This document shows, piece after piece, positions 8,331 through 16,769 of a stretch of 64,000 bases of DNA (position 1 is its first letter; each line of letters begins with the position of its first letter). The stretch comes from Ornithinicoccus hortensis. Lineage in GTDB: Bacteria > Actinomycetota > Actinomycetes > Actinomycetales > Dermatophilaceae. The stretch is from assembly GCF_006716185.1 (NCBI RefSeq), contig NZ_VFOP01000001.1:1116001-1180000 (forward strand). The letters run 5' to 3'. A model generated the notes under the pieces. It had not been told where the DNA came from and searched no databases. It saw only the letters and a list, made by a program, of their open reading frames with translations. A program made the translations under genes and the position numbers.

Positions 8331-10210
8331 TCGGTGACCCGTTCGTATGTTTCCAGGACGGCTTTGTGCAGGACCTCGGCCAGGTCGGTGGCGTTGAACG
8401 GCAGCCCGCGCACCGCGGTGTGGGACCGGACGTCGACCAGGTAGGTGCCGCGCAACAGCAGGGCCAGCTGGCCCAGGTTCATCTCCGGCACGATCACGGT
8501 GTCGTAGCTGCGCAGGACCTGCTCGAGGTTGGCGGGGAAGGGGTTGAGGTGGCGCAGGTGGGCCTGGGCGATGTGGGTGCCGGTCGTGCGGACCAGGCGG
8601 GCCGCGGCGGCGATCGGGCCGTAAGTCGAGCCCCAGCCCAGGACCAGGACCCGGGCCTGCCCGCTGGGGTCCTCGACGGTGACCGGGGGCAGCGTGTCGG
8701 CGATCCTGGCGATCTTGGCCGCGCGCAACCGCACCATCGTGTCGTGGTTGTCCGGGTCGTAGGAGATGTTGCCGGTGACGTCGGCCTTCTCGATCCCGCC
8801 GATGCGGTGCTCCAACCCGGCGGTGCCCGGGACGGCCCACGGCCGGGCGAGCGTGGTCTCGTCGCGCAGGAACGGGTGGAACACCGGCTGGCCGGCGTCG
8901 TCGGTTCCGTTCGGGGCGGTCGCGAACTGCACGGTCAGGTCCGGCAGGTCCGACACCTGCGGGATCAGCCACGGCTCGGACCCGTTGGCCAGGTACCCGT
9001 CGGAGAGCACGATGACCGGGGTGCGGTAGGTGGTCGCGATCCGGACCGCCTCCAGCGCGACGTCGAAACAGTCCGAGGGCGACCTCGCGGCGAGCACCGC
9101 GACCGGTGACTCCCCGTTGCGGCCGTGCAACGCCTGGAGCAGGTCGGCCTGCTCGGTCTTGGTCGGCAGCCCGGTCGAGGGGCCGCCCCGCTGGATGTCG
9201 ATCACGACCAACGGCAACTCGGTGGCCACCGCCAAGCCGATCGTCTCCGACTTCAGCGCCAACCCCGGTCCGGAGGTCGTGGTCACCCCGAGCGCCCCGC
9301 CGAACGAGGCGCCCAGCGCCATCCCGACCGCGGCGATCTCGTCCTCGGCCTGCAGGGTGGTCACCTCGTACCGCTTCAGCGCGGCCAGCGCGTGCAGCAC
9401 GTCCGAGGCCGGGGTGATCGGGTAGGAGCCCAGCACCACCGGCAGCCCGGACCTGTGCCCGGCCGTGACCAGGCCCAGGGCCATGGCCTGGTTCCCGGTG
9501 ATCGTCCGGTAGGTGCCCGGCGGCATCGGTGCCGGGCCGACCTCGAACCGGATCGCGAAGTCCTCGGTGGTCTCGCCGTAGTTCCAACCCGCCCGCAACG
9601 CCGTGAGGTTGGCCTCCAGCACCTCCGGCTCGGTGGCGAACTTGGCCCGCAGGTAGGTCTCGGTCCCGTCCAACGGGCGCGAGTACATCCAGGACAACAA
9701 CCCCAGGGCCAACATGTTCTTGGCCCGTTCCTTCTCCTTGCGGGTCAACCCGAACTCGGCCAGCGCCTGCACCGTGATCGAGGTCAGCCCGACCTCGTGC
9801 ACGTGCCAGGAGTCCAACGACCCGTCCTCCAGGGGCGAGACGGCATACCCCACCTTGGACAGGTTCCGCTTGGAGAACTCGTCGGTGTTCACGATGACCG
9901 TCCCACCGCGCGGCACGTCACCCAGGTTGGCCTTCAACGCCGCAGGGTTCATCGCGACCAGGACATCCGGACGGTCGCCCGGGGTCAGCACGTCATGGTC
10001 GGCGAACTGGACCTGGAAGCTGGACACCCCCGGCAACGTGCCGGCCGGGGCCCGGATCTCCGCCGGGAAGTTGGGCAGCGTGGACAGGTCGTTGCCCAGG
10101 CCCGCGGTCTCGGAGGTGAACCGGTCACCCGTCAACTGCATCCCATCACCAGAATCACCGGCGAACCGGATCACCACCCGGCCCAACCGCTGCAACGGCT
10201 TGACACTCAT
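8327..10210 (-). CDS. korA: 2-oxoglutarate:ferredoxin oxidoreductase, alpha subunit (gamma-alpha fusion)
   Basis: Subunit of 627 residues. The gamma domain comes first (VVIRFAGDSGDGMQLTGDRF, residues ~9-200), followed by the alpha/pyrimidine-binding domain (GNQAMALGLVTAG, LGSYPITPASDVLH, then TTSGPGLALKSETIGLAV). With KorB it forms the CoA-dependent enzyme that can serve as an oxygen-tolerant TCA-cycle bypass. The start is ATG 10210 (MSVKPLQRLG), chosen because homology begins directly after it. The frame is open to a GTG at 10285, but the extra 25 residues look non-coding and would cover a small hairpin. It lies close to the nuo genes (see findings). Confidence 0.95.
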   Translation of the reverse strand: MSVKPLQRLGRVVIRFAGDSGDGMQLTGDRFTSETAGLGNDLSTLPNFPAEIRAPAGTLPGVSSFQVQFADHDVLTPGDRPDVLVAMNPAALKANLGDVPRGGTVIVNTDEFSKRNLSKVGYAVSPLEDGSLDSWHVHEVGLTSITVQALAEFGLTRKEKERAKNMLALGLLSWMYSRPLDGTETYLRAKFATEPEVLEANLTALRAGWNYGETTEDFAIRFEVGPAPMPPGTYRTITGNQAMALGLVTAGHRSGLPVVLGSYPITPASDVLHALAALKRYEVTTLQAEDEIAAVGMALGASFGGALGVTTTSGPGLALKSETIGLAVATELPLVVIDIQRGGPSTGLPTKTEQADLLQALHGRNGESPVAVLAARSPSDCFDVALEAVRIATTYRTPVIVLSDGYLANGSEPWLIPQVSDLPDLTVQFATAPNGTDDAGQPVFHPFLRDETTLARPWAVPGTAGLEHRIGGIEKADVTGNISYDPDNHDTMVRLRAAKIARIADTLPPVTVEDPSGQARVLVLGWGSTYGPIAAAARLVRTTGTHIAQAHLRHLNPFPANLEQVLRSYDTVIVPEMNLGQLALLLRGTYLVDVRSHTAVRGLPFNATDLAEVLHKAVLETYERVTE

Positions 10211-10264
10211 CCCGACACAGTCACCAGATCTCGTAACGACGGCGTGCGATCCGCGGGGTGCGGA

Positions 10265-10282
10265 CCCCTTCATGCTAAGGGG
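10265..10282. promoter_or_regulatory. small inverted repeat upstream of korA
   Basis: CCCCTT-CATGCT-AAGGGG, a 6-bp perfect stem 55 bp before the korA ATG. It could be an operator in the divergent korA/serine hydrolase spacer. No family match is known to me. Confidence 0.3.
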
Positions 10283-10405
10283 CACCTGACCTGCCGGCCG
10301 TCGCGGGAGCGGCGTGGTGCCGAAACGGCCCGACCCGGCGAGGACTCACCCGGAAGGAGGGCGCGACTCATCCGCGCGGGGGAAGCGCCCTCCGGCAGCG
10401 CTCCC

Positions 10406-10411
10406 TACAGT
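10406..10411 (+). promoter_or_regulatory. candidate leaderless -10 (TACAGT)
   Basis: TACAGT ends six bases before ATG 10418, placing the transcript start at or next to the start codon. The GGAGG between them is too close to the ATG to work well as a ribosome site. Confidence 0.45.
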
Positions 10412-10417
10412 GGAGGC

Positions 10418-11965
10418 ATGGGTGTGGGATACGGCAGGGAGTTGAGCGAGGCAGGGCACGGCCGACTTCTGGGACGGCGCCGCCGACCGGGCACGGCGGC
10501 CGTGCCGCTGGTGGCGGCCCTCCTGCTGACCGGCTGCAGCGACGGCGCGGACGACGTGGCTGACCAGAGCGACACGACGGTCGACAGCACCGCCGGCCAG
10601 GACGGCGCGTCGTCCACCACGGACGGGTCGGCCACGACGGACGACGGCGCGGCCACCACGCGCGTCCCGGACGACCGGGCCGAGGGGGTGGAGCAGCCGC
10701 AGCTGCCGGAGGGCGCCCTGGGCGAGCAGGCGCAGTGGGTGCTGGACCAACTGGCACCGGACGCGACGCCCACCACCAGCGAGGAGGCGGAGGAACGGTT
10801 CAGCGCCGACTTCCTCGACGCGGTGCCTGCCGACCAGATCGAGCCGGTCTTCGCCCAGCTCCGGTCGGCGGAGCCGGTCACCCTGGTGGACGTCACGGAG
10901 CAGGCCGGCACGGGGGACGGGTCCGGCTCCGCGGTGCTGCGGGTGACGGGTACCGAGCCGCTGGTGATCACGATCAGCGTCGATGCCGACGACCGGATCA
11001 GCGGGCTGTTGCTGCAACCGGACACCACCGCCGACGTCCCGAACGTCTCCTCCTGGGAGGACCTGGATGCCGGCTTCGCCGGGCTCGGGGCAACCACCCA
11101 GGTCTACGCCGCCGACGTGACGGGGGGCACCTGCACCCCGGTGCACGAGACGCCCGAGTCGCAGGCGGCGCCGTCCGGGTCGGTGTTCAAGCTGATCGTC
11201 CTCTCGGCGGTGGTCGACGCCGTGACCGACGGGGACCTGGCCTGGGACGACGAACTCACCATCACGCCCGAGGCCAAGAGCCTGCCCAGCGGGGAGTTGC
11301 AGGACCGGGAGGACGGTTCGAAGGTCACCGTGCAGGAGGCCGCCGAGCTGATGATCGGCATCAGTGACAACACCGCCACCGACCTGCTGATGGACGCCGT
11401 GGGGACCGAGCGGATCGAGACGGCCGTGAACGGCATCTCCACCGAGCCGGAGCGGCTCACCCCGTTGCTGTCCACCCAGCAGTTCTTCCTGCTCGGCTGG
11501 GGCGCCCCCGAGGTCCGGGCCCAGTGGGCCGACGCCGACCCGACGGAGCGGGCCGACCTGCTCGAGGAGCTGCCGGAGGACGTGTCCGGGCTCAACCCGA
11601 TGGCGGTGAACGGTACGGCGTGGACCGACGGTGTCGGCTGGTTCCTCACCGGCGCGGAGATCTGCGCCGCGCACGCGGAGTTGCAGGAGCAGGCGCAGAC
11701 TGAGGCCGGGGCGCCGGTGCGGGAGATCCTGTCCGGGAACCCTGGCCTGGTCCCGCCGTCCGGCACGACGTACCAGGGCTTCAAGGGTGGCTCCGCCCCC
11801 GGGGTCCTCGCGCTCACCTTCTACCAGGAGGGGGAGGCGGCCGCGTCCGGGAACGACGTCTCCGGCCGGGTGCTGGTCGTCCAGGTCCGTCACGAGGGCA
11901 CCATCCTGGACCAGCCGTTCGCCGAGCTCACGCAGGCCGGGTTGGCGTTGCTTGCCGCGGGGTAG
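10418..11965 (+). CDS. lipoprotein serine hydrolase, class A beta-lactamase-like
   Basis: Exported protein of 515 residues. The N-terminus has an Arg-rich n-region, a hydrophobic stretch and the lipobox LLLTGC, followed by a ~60-residue Thr/Asp/Ser-rich linker, so it should be a cell-surface lipoprotein. A ~110-residue domain precedes the hydrolase domain. Catalytic motifs of the class A/PBP fold can be read: SVFK (SxxK, S near residue 253), SDN near 314, and KGGS near 454 in the position of KTG. It could be a beta-lactamase, a D,D-peptidase or a non-catalytic relative; the motifs favour an active serine enzyme. It stands alone, divergent from korA and just upstream of nuoA. Confidence 0.85.
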   Translation: MGVGYGRELSEAGHGRLLGRRRRPGTAAVPLVAALLLTGCSDGADDVADQSDTTVDSTAGQDGASSTTDGSATTDDGAATTRVPDDRAEGVEQPQLPEGALGEQAQWVLDQLAPDATPTTSEEAEERFSADFLDAVPADQIEPVFAQLRSAEPVTLVDVTEQAGTGDGSGSAVLRVTGTEPLVITISVDADDRISGLLLQPDTTADVPNVSSWEDLDAGFAGLGATTQVYAADVTGGTCTPVHETPESQAAPSGSVFKLIVLSAVVDAVTDGDLAWDDELTITPEAKSLPSGELQDREDGSKVTVQEAAELMIGISDNTATDLLMDAVGTERIETAVNGISTEPERLTPLLSTQQFFLLGWGAPEVRAQWADADPTERADLLEELPEDVSGLNPMAVNGTAWTDGVGWFLTGAEICAAHAELQEQAQTEAGAPVREILSGNPGLVPPSGTTYQGFKGGSAPGVLALTFYQEGEAAASGNDVSGRVLVVQVRHEGTILDQPFAELTQAGLALLAAG

Positions 11966-11993
11966 GGTGCCCGCGGCGATAGGGTGACCGGCG

Positions 11994-12350
11994 ATGACCG
12001 ATTACCTGGTGGTGCTCGCCGTGGCGCTGGCCGGGGTGGCCCTGGTGGCCGCCGCGGCCGGTGGTCGGCGACTGCTCGCGCCGCACGACCCGCGCCCGAC
12101 CAAGCTGACGACATACGAGTCGGGGGTCGACCCGGTGGGGTCCGGGTGGGGCCAGGGCAGCGTCCGATACTTCGGCTATGCGCTGTTGTACGTGGTGTTC
12201 GCGGTCGACGTGGTCTACCTGTTCCCGTGGGCGCTGGTGCTGCGCACCGACCTGGGGGTGGCTTCGCTGGTCGAGATGGCGATCTTCGTCGGGGTGCTGC
12301 TGCTGGGCCTGGCGCACGTGTGGCGCCGCGGCCTGCTGAGGTGGCTCTGA
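11994..12350 (+). CDS. nuoA: NADH-quinone oxidoreductase subunit A
   Basis: Small membrane subunit of complex I with 118 residues and three helices. The family motif [13 protein letters not shown] follows helix 1, and [20 protein letters not shown] contains the conserved acidic residue in helix 2. First gene of the cluster: TAGGGT at 11980-11985 is eight bases before the ATG and may be the promoter -10. The TGA overlaps the nuoB ATG by one base. Confidence 0.95.
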   Translation: MTDYLVVLAVALAGVALVAAAAGGRRLLAPHDPRPTKLTTYESGVDPVGSGWGQGSVRYFGYALLYVVFAVDVVYLFPWALVLRTDLGVASLVEMAIFVGVLLLGLAHVWRRGLLRWL

Positions 12351-12958
12351 TGACCGTCGACCTGCCCGAGCCGCGGGTCGGGCCGGCCGCGGACAAGGCG
12401 CCGGCCGCCGTGCGCGTGGTGCTGAACTGGGGTCGGAAGTACTCCCTGTGGGTGTTCAACTTCGGCCTGGCCTGCTGCGCGATCGAGTTCATCGCCGCGT
12501 CGATGGCCCGGCACGACTTCATCCGCCTGGGCGTCATCCCGTTCGCCCCCGGCCCGCGCCAGTCCGACCTGATGGTCGTCTCCGGCACGGTCACCGACAA
12601 GATGGCGCCCGCGATCCGGCGCCTCTACGAGCAGATGCCCGAGCCGAAGTACGTCATCTCCTTCGGCGCCTGCTCCAACTCCGGCGGCCCCTACTGGGAC
12701 TCCTACTCGGTGACCAAGGGGGTCGACCAGATCATCCCGGTCGACGTCTACGTGCCCGGGTGCCCGCCCCGGCCGGAGGCGCTGCTCGCCGGGATCGTGA
12801 AGCTCCAGGAGCAGATCTCCGCGGAACGCCCGGGCCGGGCCCGGGCGGGGCTGCGGCCCCGTCCGTATGCCGAGGTGCCGGTCACCGCGGCAGAGGTCAC
12901 CCGGGACCTGGTCGAGCCGCCCACGGCGGAGAAGCAGGACACCGGGGAGGGCTCGTGA
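12350..12958 (+). CDS. nuoB: NADH-quinone oxidoreductase subunit B
   Basis: Peripheral-arm subunit of 202 residues holding cluster N2. The ligands are visible: adjacent Cys in GLACCAIEF (residues ~41-42), Cys in [11 protein letters not shown], and [13 protein letters not shown]2 is the last cluster before quinone, so this subunit is expected to be functional. Compared with common NuoB it has a ~40-residue C-terminal extension. The start overlaps nuoA (TGATG) and the stop overlaps nuoC (GTGA). Confidence 0.95.
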   Translation: MTVDLPEPRVGPAADKAPAAVRVVLNWGRKYSLWVFNFGLACCAIEFIAASMARHDFIRLGVIPFAPGPRQSDLMVVSGTVTDKMAPAIRRLYEQMPEPKYVISFGACSNSGGPYWDSYSVTKGVDQIIPVDVYVPGCPPRPEALLAGIVKLQEQISAERPGRARAGLRPRPYAEVPVTAAEVTRDLVEPPTAEKQDTGEGS

Positions 12959-13503
12959 CCACGCTCGGCAGTGGGGCGCAGACGCGCGACCTGGCTCCGG
13001 ACGAGTGGCTCTCCGCGGTCACTGCGGCGCGGGACGCCGGCTACGACTACTTCGACTGGTTGTCCGCCGTGGACCAGACCGACGCCGAGGCGGACCCGGG
13101 CATGGACGTCCTGGTGCACCTCATCGCCTCCAGCCCGGAGGCGCCCCGGCCGCTCGCCCGGCTGCTGCTGCGTACCCGCGTCCCCGACGGCACGGAGCTG
13201 GACAGCCTGACCGGCGTGTTCGCCGGGGCGGCCTGGCACGAGCGGGAGACGCACGAGATGTTCGGCGTCGGGTTCGCCGGGTTCGACGACGGCACGGGTC
13301 AGGGGCTACGCCCGCTGTTGCTGCCGGACGGCTTCGAGGGCACCCCGCTGCGCAAGTCCTTCCAGCTGGCCGCCAGGGCGTCCAAGGCCTGGCCCGGTGC
13401 GAAGGAGCCGGGGGAGTCCGACTCGAGCAAGAGCAAACGGTCCCCGAGCCGGCGCCGGCTCCTGCCGCCGGGAGTGCCCGACGCCTCCTGGGGCCCGCGC
13501 TGA
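12955..13503 (+). CDS. nuoC: NADH-quinone oxidoreductase subunit C
   Basis: Subunit of 182 residues, the 30-kDa homologue, not fused to subunit D. The signature [17 protein letters not shown] and the following [16 protein letters not shown] are intact. The C-terminus continues with [11 protein letters not shown] and a basic tail. The next gene should be nuoD, the 49-kDa subunit that builds the quinone site, but none follows in this window. GTG start coupled to nuoB. Confidence 0.93.
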   Translation: MTTLGSGAQTRDLAPDEWLSAVTAARDAGYDYFDWLSAVDQTDAEADPGMDVLVHLIASSPEAPRPLARLLLRTRVPDGTELDSLTGVFAGAAWHERETHEMFGVGFAGFDDGTGQGLRPLLLPDGFEGTPLRKSFQLAARASKAWPGAKEPGESDSSKSKRSPSRRRLLPPGVPDASWGPR

Positions 13504-13530
13504 CCCACTGGACGCGCCGGGGGAATCGCG

Positions 13531-13971
13531 ATGGCTGACCGTAGTGGGACCTGGGTGCCGGGAGCGCCGGGGATTCTCCGGCTGCCCTCGGGGCGGCTGG
13601 TCCGGGGACGTGCGGTCGGTGACACCCCCGACCACCCGGCGGACCTCACCCTGTTCCTGCTCGGTGCTCCGCCGCCCGAGGTCGACCACGACAGCCGCTG
13701 GGTCCGGTGGCGCGACTTCGGACTCCCCGCCGACCTGGAGGCCGCCGCGTCGATCCTCCGGGAGGCCTGGCAGCGGGCGGACTCCGAGCGGGTCGAGGTC
13801 TGCTGCAGCGGAGGGCGGGGCCGCACCGGCACGGCCCTGGCCTGTCTGGCCGTGCTGGACGGCGTCCCGGCGAAGGAGGCGGTCCGCTACGTCCGGGCCG
13901 GTTATCACCCCCGGGCCGTGGAGACGCCCTGGCAGCGGCTCTACGTCGCCCGGTTCCCCGGCCCTCGCTGA
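13531..13971 (+). CDS. cysteine-based protein-tyrosine phosphatase family protein
   Basis: Cytoplasmic protein of 146 residues carrying a CX5R phosphatase loop, VCCSGGRGRTGTALAC near residues 92-106, with the catalytic Cys-X5-Arg-Thr arrangement of dual-specificity phosphatases. A general acid could be the Asp in WRDFGLP about 30 residues earlier. The length suits the small bacterial DSP-like family. It starts 27 bp after nuoC and sits where nuoD would be expected; no link to complex I is known. ATG 13531 is preceded by GGGGGAATCGCG, a weak ribosome site. Confidence 0.8.
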   Translation: MADRSGTWVPGAPGILRLPSGRLVRGRAVGDTPDHPADLTLFLLGAPPPEVDHDSRWVRWRDFGLPADLEAAASILREAWQRADSERVEVCCSGGRGRTGTALACLAVLDGVPAKEAVRYVRAGYHPRAVETPWQRLYVARFPGPR

Positions 13972-14037
13972 CCGGCGGCGTGGCTGTGCAGGCCGCCCAT
14001 GCTGTGCCGGGTCCGCAGCCTGCGCGCTGGGCGCCCT

Positions 14038-14083
14038 GGTGTGGAAACTTTTGGGGCCTATGACCCCCAAAAGTTTCCACACC
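14038..14083. repeat. perfect 19-bp inverted repeat with 8-nt loop
   Basis: The left arm GGTGTGGAAACTTTTGGGG (14038-14056) is complementary without mismatch to 14065-14083; the loop is CCTATGAC. The arms are far richer in A/T than their surroundings. There is no T-run after the stem, so it is not a textbook terminator, although a terminator after the phosphatase gene is possible. A dispersed palindromic element is the main alternative. Confidence 0.85.
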
Positions 14084-14130
14084 CGCCCGAGGCCGCGGGC
14101 CGTCGGCGTCGTGGTCGGGTGACCCTCGTT

Positions 14131-14170
14131 CGACAGGGCGAGCAGGCCAGAATGCGGCGGCCGGGGGGTG
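14131..14170. repeat. left copy of 40-bp direct repeat
   Basis: Matches 17418-17457 at 38 of 40 positions; both begin CGACAGGGCGAGCAGG and end GGCGGCCGGGGGGTG. The 3.3 kb between the copies is an accessory cassette. Confidence 0.85.
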
Positions 14171-14264
14171 GGGGTCGCCGGTGGCTGTTCGAGGGCATCA
14201 GCAGGGGTCTGCTGCGGTGGGTACCTCGACCCGCGGCGCTGTCAATCTGGTTGACCCCCAACGG

Positions 14265-14296
14265 TTGACCTGTCCGCGCCGGGGGGGGGGTACGGT
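14265..14296 (+). promoter_or_regulatory. candidate promoter with ten-G tract in the spacer
   Basis: TTGACC (14265-14270) and TACGGT (14291-14296) are separated by 20 bp, of which the last ten (14281-14290) are an uninterrupted G run. Loss of two or three G would bring the spacing to the usual 17-18 bp. It drives the frameshifted secreted-protein gene. Confidence 0.4.
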
Positions 14297-14344
14297 CCAA
14301 AAAGGGGTGGCAACGGGGCCATCTCCTAGGGAAGGGGATTCACG

Positions 14345-14697
14345 ATGAACCGTGTTGCATCTGCGCTCGTAGCAGCAGGAGCCCTAGTGTTGGGGGTGCT
14401 TCCGTTGCGTGGAGTCAGGGACACGAGCCACAGTGCAGTCTGCGCGTGGATGTGCCGAACAACTCCAACGAGGCTTGGCTGGGGCGGCAGAACTGCGCCA
14501 ACAGCATCCACATCGACGCCTACATCAAGGAGGATCGTCCTGTTCTTCCTGATATCACGGTCGGTGAAGCACACTTCGTGGGTGGGATTCGCTGGGTCGA
14601 CGGCAGTTGCGCGGTGGGAGTCGGGAATTTCTATTCGGAGGTTCAGTCCAGTTCTGGTGCGAGCGCCCAGTCCGCGAGGGCCCGCAACTGCGACTGA
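14345..14697 (+). pseudogene. small secreted 4-Cys protein, frameshifted
   Basis: The reading frame from ATG 14345 (ribosome site AAGGGG) encodes a signal peptide, MNRVASALVAAGALVLG, and then turns into low-quality sequence. A second frame carries a plausible mature part (..HEPQCSLRVDVPNNSNEAW.., residues around QNCANS, GSCAVG and the end RNCD) up to TGA 14695-14697. Adding one G to the five-G run at 14392-14396 joins the two as LVLGGASVAWSQGHEP, with a natural cleavage site. The mature product would have about 95 residues and four cysteines. It is either a real null mutation or a sequencing indel. It lies directly upstream of an ABC cassette, as secreted peptides often do. Family not recognised. 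Confidence 0.6.
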
Positions 14698-14706
14698 CGC
14701 CGGTCG

Positions 14707-15459
14707 GTGACCGGTGTGCTGGACTTCGAGGACGTCACGTATTCATACGGCCGTCGAGGGGTACTCCGCGGGGTGACCGGCTCGGTGCACAGCGGGGTCA
14801 CAGCTCTATTGGGCGAGAACGGTGCCGGCAAGACGACCCTCCTGAAGTGCCTCGTCGGGCTGCACCAGCCAGGCTCAGGTGAGATCCGGATCGACGGAAC
14901 GGCCGTGGGCAGCCGGCGCTCCGACGACCTGTTGCGCGCCGTGGGCTACGTGCCCCAGGACGCCCAGTTGCCACGGTGGGCCAAGGTTGGAGACGTCCTC
15001 GCCTATGCCGGCTGGCTCAGCGGTTTGCGACGTGACGAACTTCCCGACGCCCTCGCCCGCACCGCGGGTCAGCTCGGGCTTGAGCAGTTCGTCAACCGGA
15101 GGGTGGGCTCGCTGTCCGGTGGTGAACGTCAGCGGGTCGCCATCGGGACCGGCATCGTCCACCAGCCCCGGCTGTTGGTCCTGGACGAGCCCACCGCTGG
15201 GCTCGACCCCAGCCAGCGGGCGCGAGTGCGAGAGGTGATCACGGACGTCGCGTCGGATCGCGCGGTGCTGGTGTCCACCCATCTGCTGGAAGATGTGGAG
15301 CGTCTGGCAGCGACCGTCATCGTGATTGCGGGAGGGCGCACGCGGTTCAGCGGCCCCCTGACCTCCATGGTGGCCGAGGCGGGGCCGCACGGGCCGAGCA
15401 ATGCCCAGTTGGAGACCGCCTTCCTGGAACTGATCCGCCCCGCAGAGGAGAGCACGTGA
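14707..15459 (+). CDS. ABC transporter ATP-binding protein
   Basis: ATPase subunit of 250 residues. Walker A is GENGAGKTTLLK (residues ~36-47), the Q-loop lies in VPQDAQLP, the signature is LSGGERQRVAIG, Walker B is LLVLDEPTAGLD, and the switch His is in VSTHLLEDVE. It belongs to the multidrug/bacteriocin type that works with ABC-2 permeases. The GTG at 14707 has no clear ribosome site. Its stop overlaps the next gene (GTGA), so it acts with the two membrane proteins that follow. Confidence 0.92.
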   Translation: MTGVLDFEDVTYSYGRRGVLRGVTGSVHSGVTALLGENGAGKTTLLKCLVGLHQPGSGEIRIDGTAVGSRRSDDLLRAVGYVPQDAQLPRWAKVGDVLAYAGWLSGLRRDELPDALARTAGQLGLEQFVNRRVGSLSGGERQRVAIGTGIVHQPRLLVLDEPTAGLDPSQRARVREVITDVASDRAVLVSTHLLEDVERLAATVIVIAGGRTRFSGPLTSMVAEAGPHGPSNAQLETAFLELIRPAEEST

Positions 15460-16769
15460 CGAGGACGGCGTGGCTGCTCGGCTGGCCGCTGCGTCCCTGG
15501 GTACTCCCGGCGAGTGCGGTCGTCGCCGCGGTGCTCTCCTGGGTGGTGACGCTCCGCTTGCTCTCGGCGCCCTACCAACTCTGGGCGACCACCTCCTCGG
15601 TGTGGCACGAGGCACTGTGGACCACCGCCCCGGTGTCTGCCGGAATGGCAGCGCTGTGTGCCACCCTGCTCGTGCAGCGGGGATCCGCCGTGTTCCAGTC
15701 GACGCGGGTGAGAGTCGGCCTGCCGGCGCTCACCCGAGCCGCGCTGGCGTGTAGCGGGTGGGCGGTGCTCGGTCACCTCGTCGGCGTGGCCCCGCTCACC
15801 ATCGCCACGGTCAGCACCGCCACAACCGGCGGTCCCCGCGTGCAGGACCTGGCGCTCGCCGTGGTCGGCATGGGCGCGCTCACCGTGCTGGGATTCGGGA
15901 TCGGTGTCGTGGCCCGTCACTGGGCAGTGGCGCCGGTGGTGGCAGCTGCCCTGTTCGGCATCCTGGCCCTGCCGCACGGATCCGACTTCCGGCCGGTGGC
16001 GCTGCTCATGCCCGTGCAACAGTGGCCCGCTTCGCCCCGCTTTGTCCTCACGCCGTGGACCACCCTGTTCACCCTCACATTCCTGATCCTGCTCGCCTGC
16101 TGGGCGCTCGCGGTCGCCGCCTCTCGGTCTGGGAGACCTCGCGACGGAGGCGCTCGATGGCTCACCGTTGCTGTGGTTGTGCTGGTGGTGGCTGCGTTTG
16201 GGTGGCGGCCGGAGTTCTACCGGGTGGACGAGCCGGTGCCGTCCATCTGCGACCAGGCGGCAGGTGCTCGGGTTTGTCTGCACACGGCCTACAGCCACAG
16301 CCTGCCCGAGGTGTCTGAGACCGTTCGCGCCCTGCAGGAATCGGGCACTTCCCCGGTGTTGACCCGGGTCACTGACACGGCCGTCGCTGACCACCTGGAG
16401 CCAGCGACCGGGGAGGCGCTGATCGCCATCGACCCGGTTCCGGAGCGGCCCAACTTCGTGACCCAGGGGATCGCCGACCAGGTAGCGCTCGCTGTCACCG
16501 AGCAGCTCTTCGAGGAACCATGCTCGCGGGCCGGGGCCAGCGTGGTCTCCTACGACGTCCTCCGCGCCCTACAGGTAGCGGTGCTCGAGCGCTCCGGACG
16601 AACGGACCTGAGTGCGCGACTGGGGTCGCCCGGGGACGCCGAGGCACTGCGCCTTCTTACCGCACCCGGCAGCGTGGAAGCCGTGGTGTCGACCTATCCG
16701 GCGGAAATCGCGGCATGCCGGCTGCAGGTCTCGGACATCGAGGCCGTCACGGGCACCCCAGCCCCGTGA
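15456..16769 (+). CDS. ABC-type permease-like membrane protein with soluble C-terminal domain
   Basis: Protein of 437 residues. About six to seven hydrophobic helices occupy residues 10-255 (for example VLPASAVVAAVLSWVVTL and WLTVAVVVLVVAAFGW). A ~175-residue soluble part follows, with cysteines in SICDQAAGARVCLH, EEPCSR and AACRL. The topology suits the membrane partner of the ATPase upstream, with an extracytoplasmic domain. No closer family is recognised. GTG start coupled to the ATPase; stop overlaps the next gene (GTGA). Confidence 0.75.
   Translation: MTRTAWLLGWPLRPWVLPASAVVAAVLSWVVTLRLLSAPYQLWATTSSVWHEALWTTAPVSAGMAALCATLLVQRGSAVFQSTRVRVGLPALTRAALACSGWAVLGHLVGVAPLTIATVSTATTGGPRVQDLALAVVGMGALTVLGFGIGVVARHWAVAPVVAAALFGILALPHGSDFRPVALLMPVQQWPASPRFVLTPWTTLFTLTFLILLACWALAVAASRSGRPRDGGARWLTVAVVVLVVAAFGWRPEFYRVDEPVPSICDQAAGARVCLHTAYSHSLPEVSETVRALQESGTSPVLTRVTDTAVADHLEPATGEALIAIDPVPERPNFVTQGIADQVALAVTEQLFEEPCSRAGASVVSYDVLRALQVAVLERSGRTDLSARLGSPGDAEALRLLTAPGSVEAVVSTYPAEIAACRLQVSDIEAVTGTPAP

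Larger units (their letters stand above)
13972..14344. other. 373-bp non-coding interval with hairpin, direct repeat and G tract
   Basis: No convincing gene. It holds a perfect 19-bp inverted repeat (14038-14083), the left copy of a 40-bp direct repeat (14131-14170), a candidate promoter containing a run of ten G (14265-14296), and the AAGGGG ribosome site for the gene at 14345. Base composition becomes less GC-rich toward its right end. Confidence 0.8.

Noticed and set aside
10211-10285. Longer N-terminus for KorA from a GTG
   Set aside because: The added residues show no homology pattern and the DNA forms a hairpin; ATG 10210 directly precedes the conserved gamma domain.
14345-14710. Complete 121-residue gene in a single frame
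   Set aside because: After the signal peptide the frame becomes Arg/Thr/Ser-rich shadow sequence, while the other frame carries the sensible protein; hence the pseudogene call.
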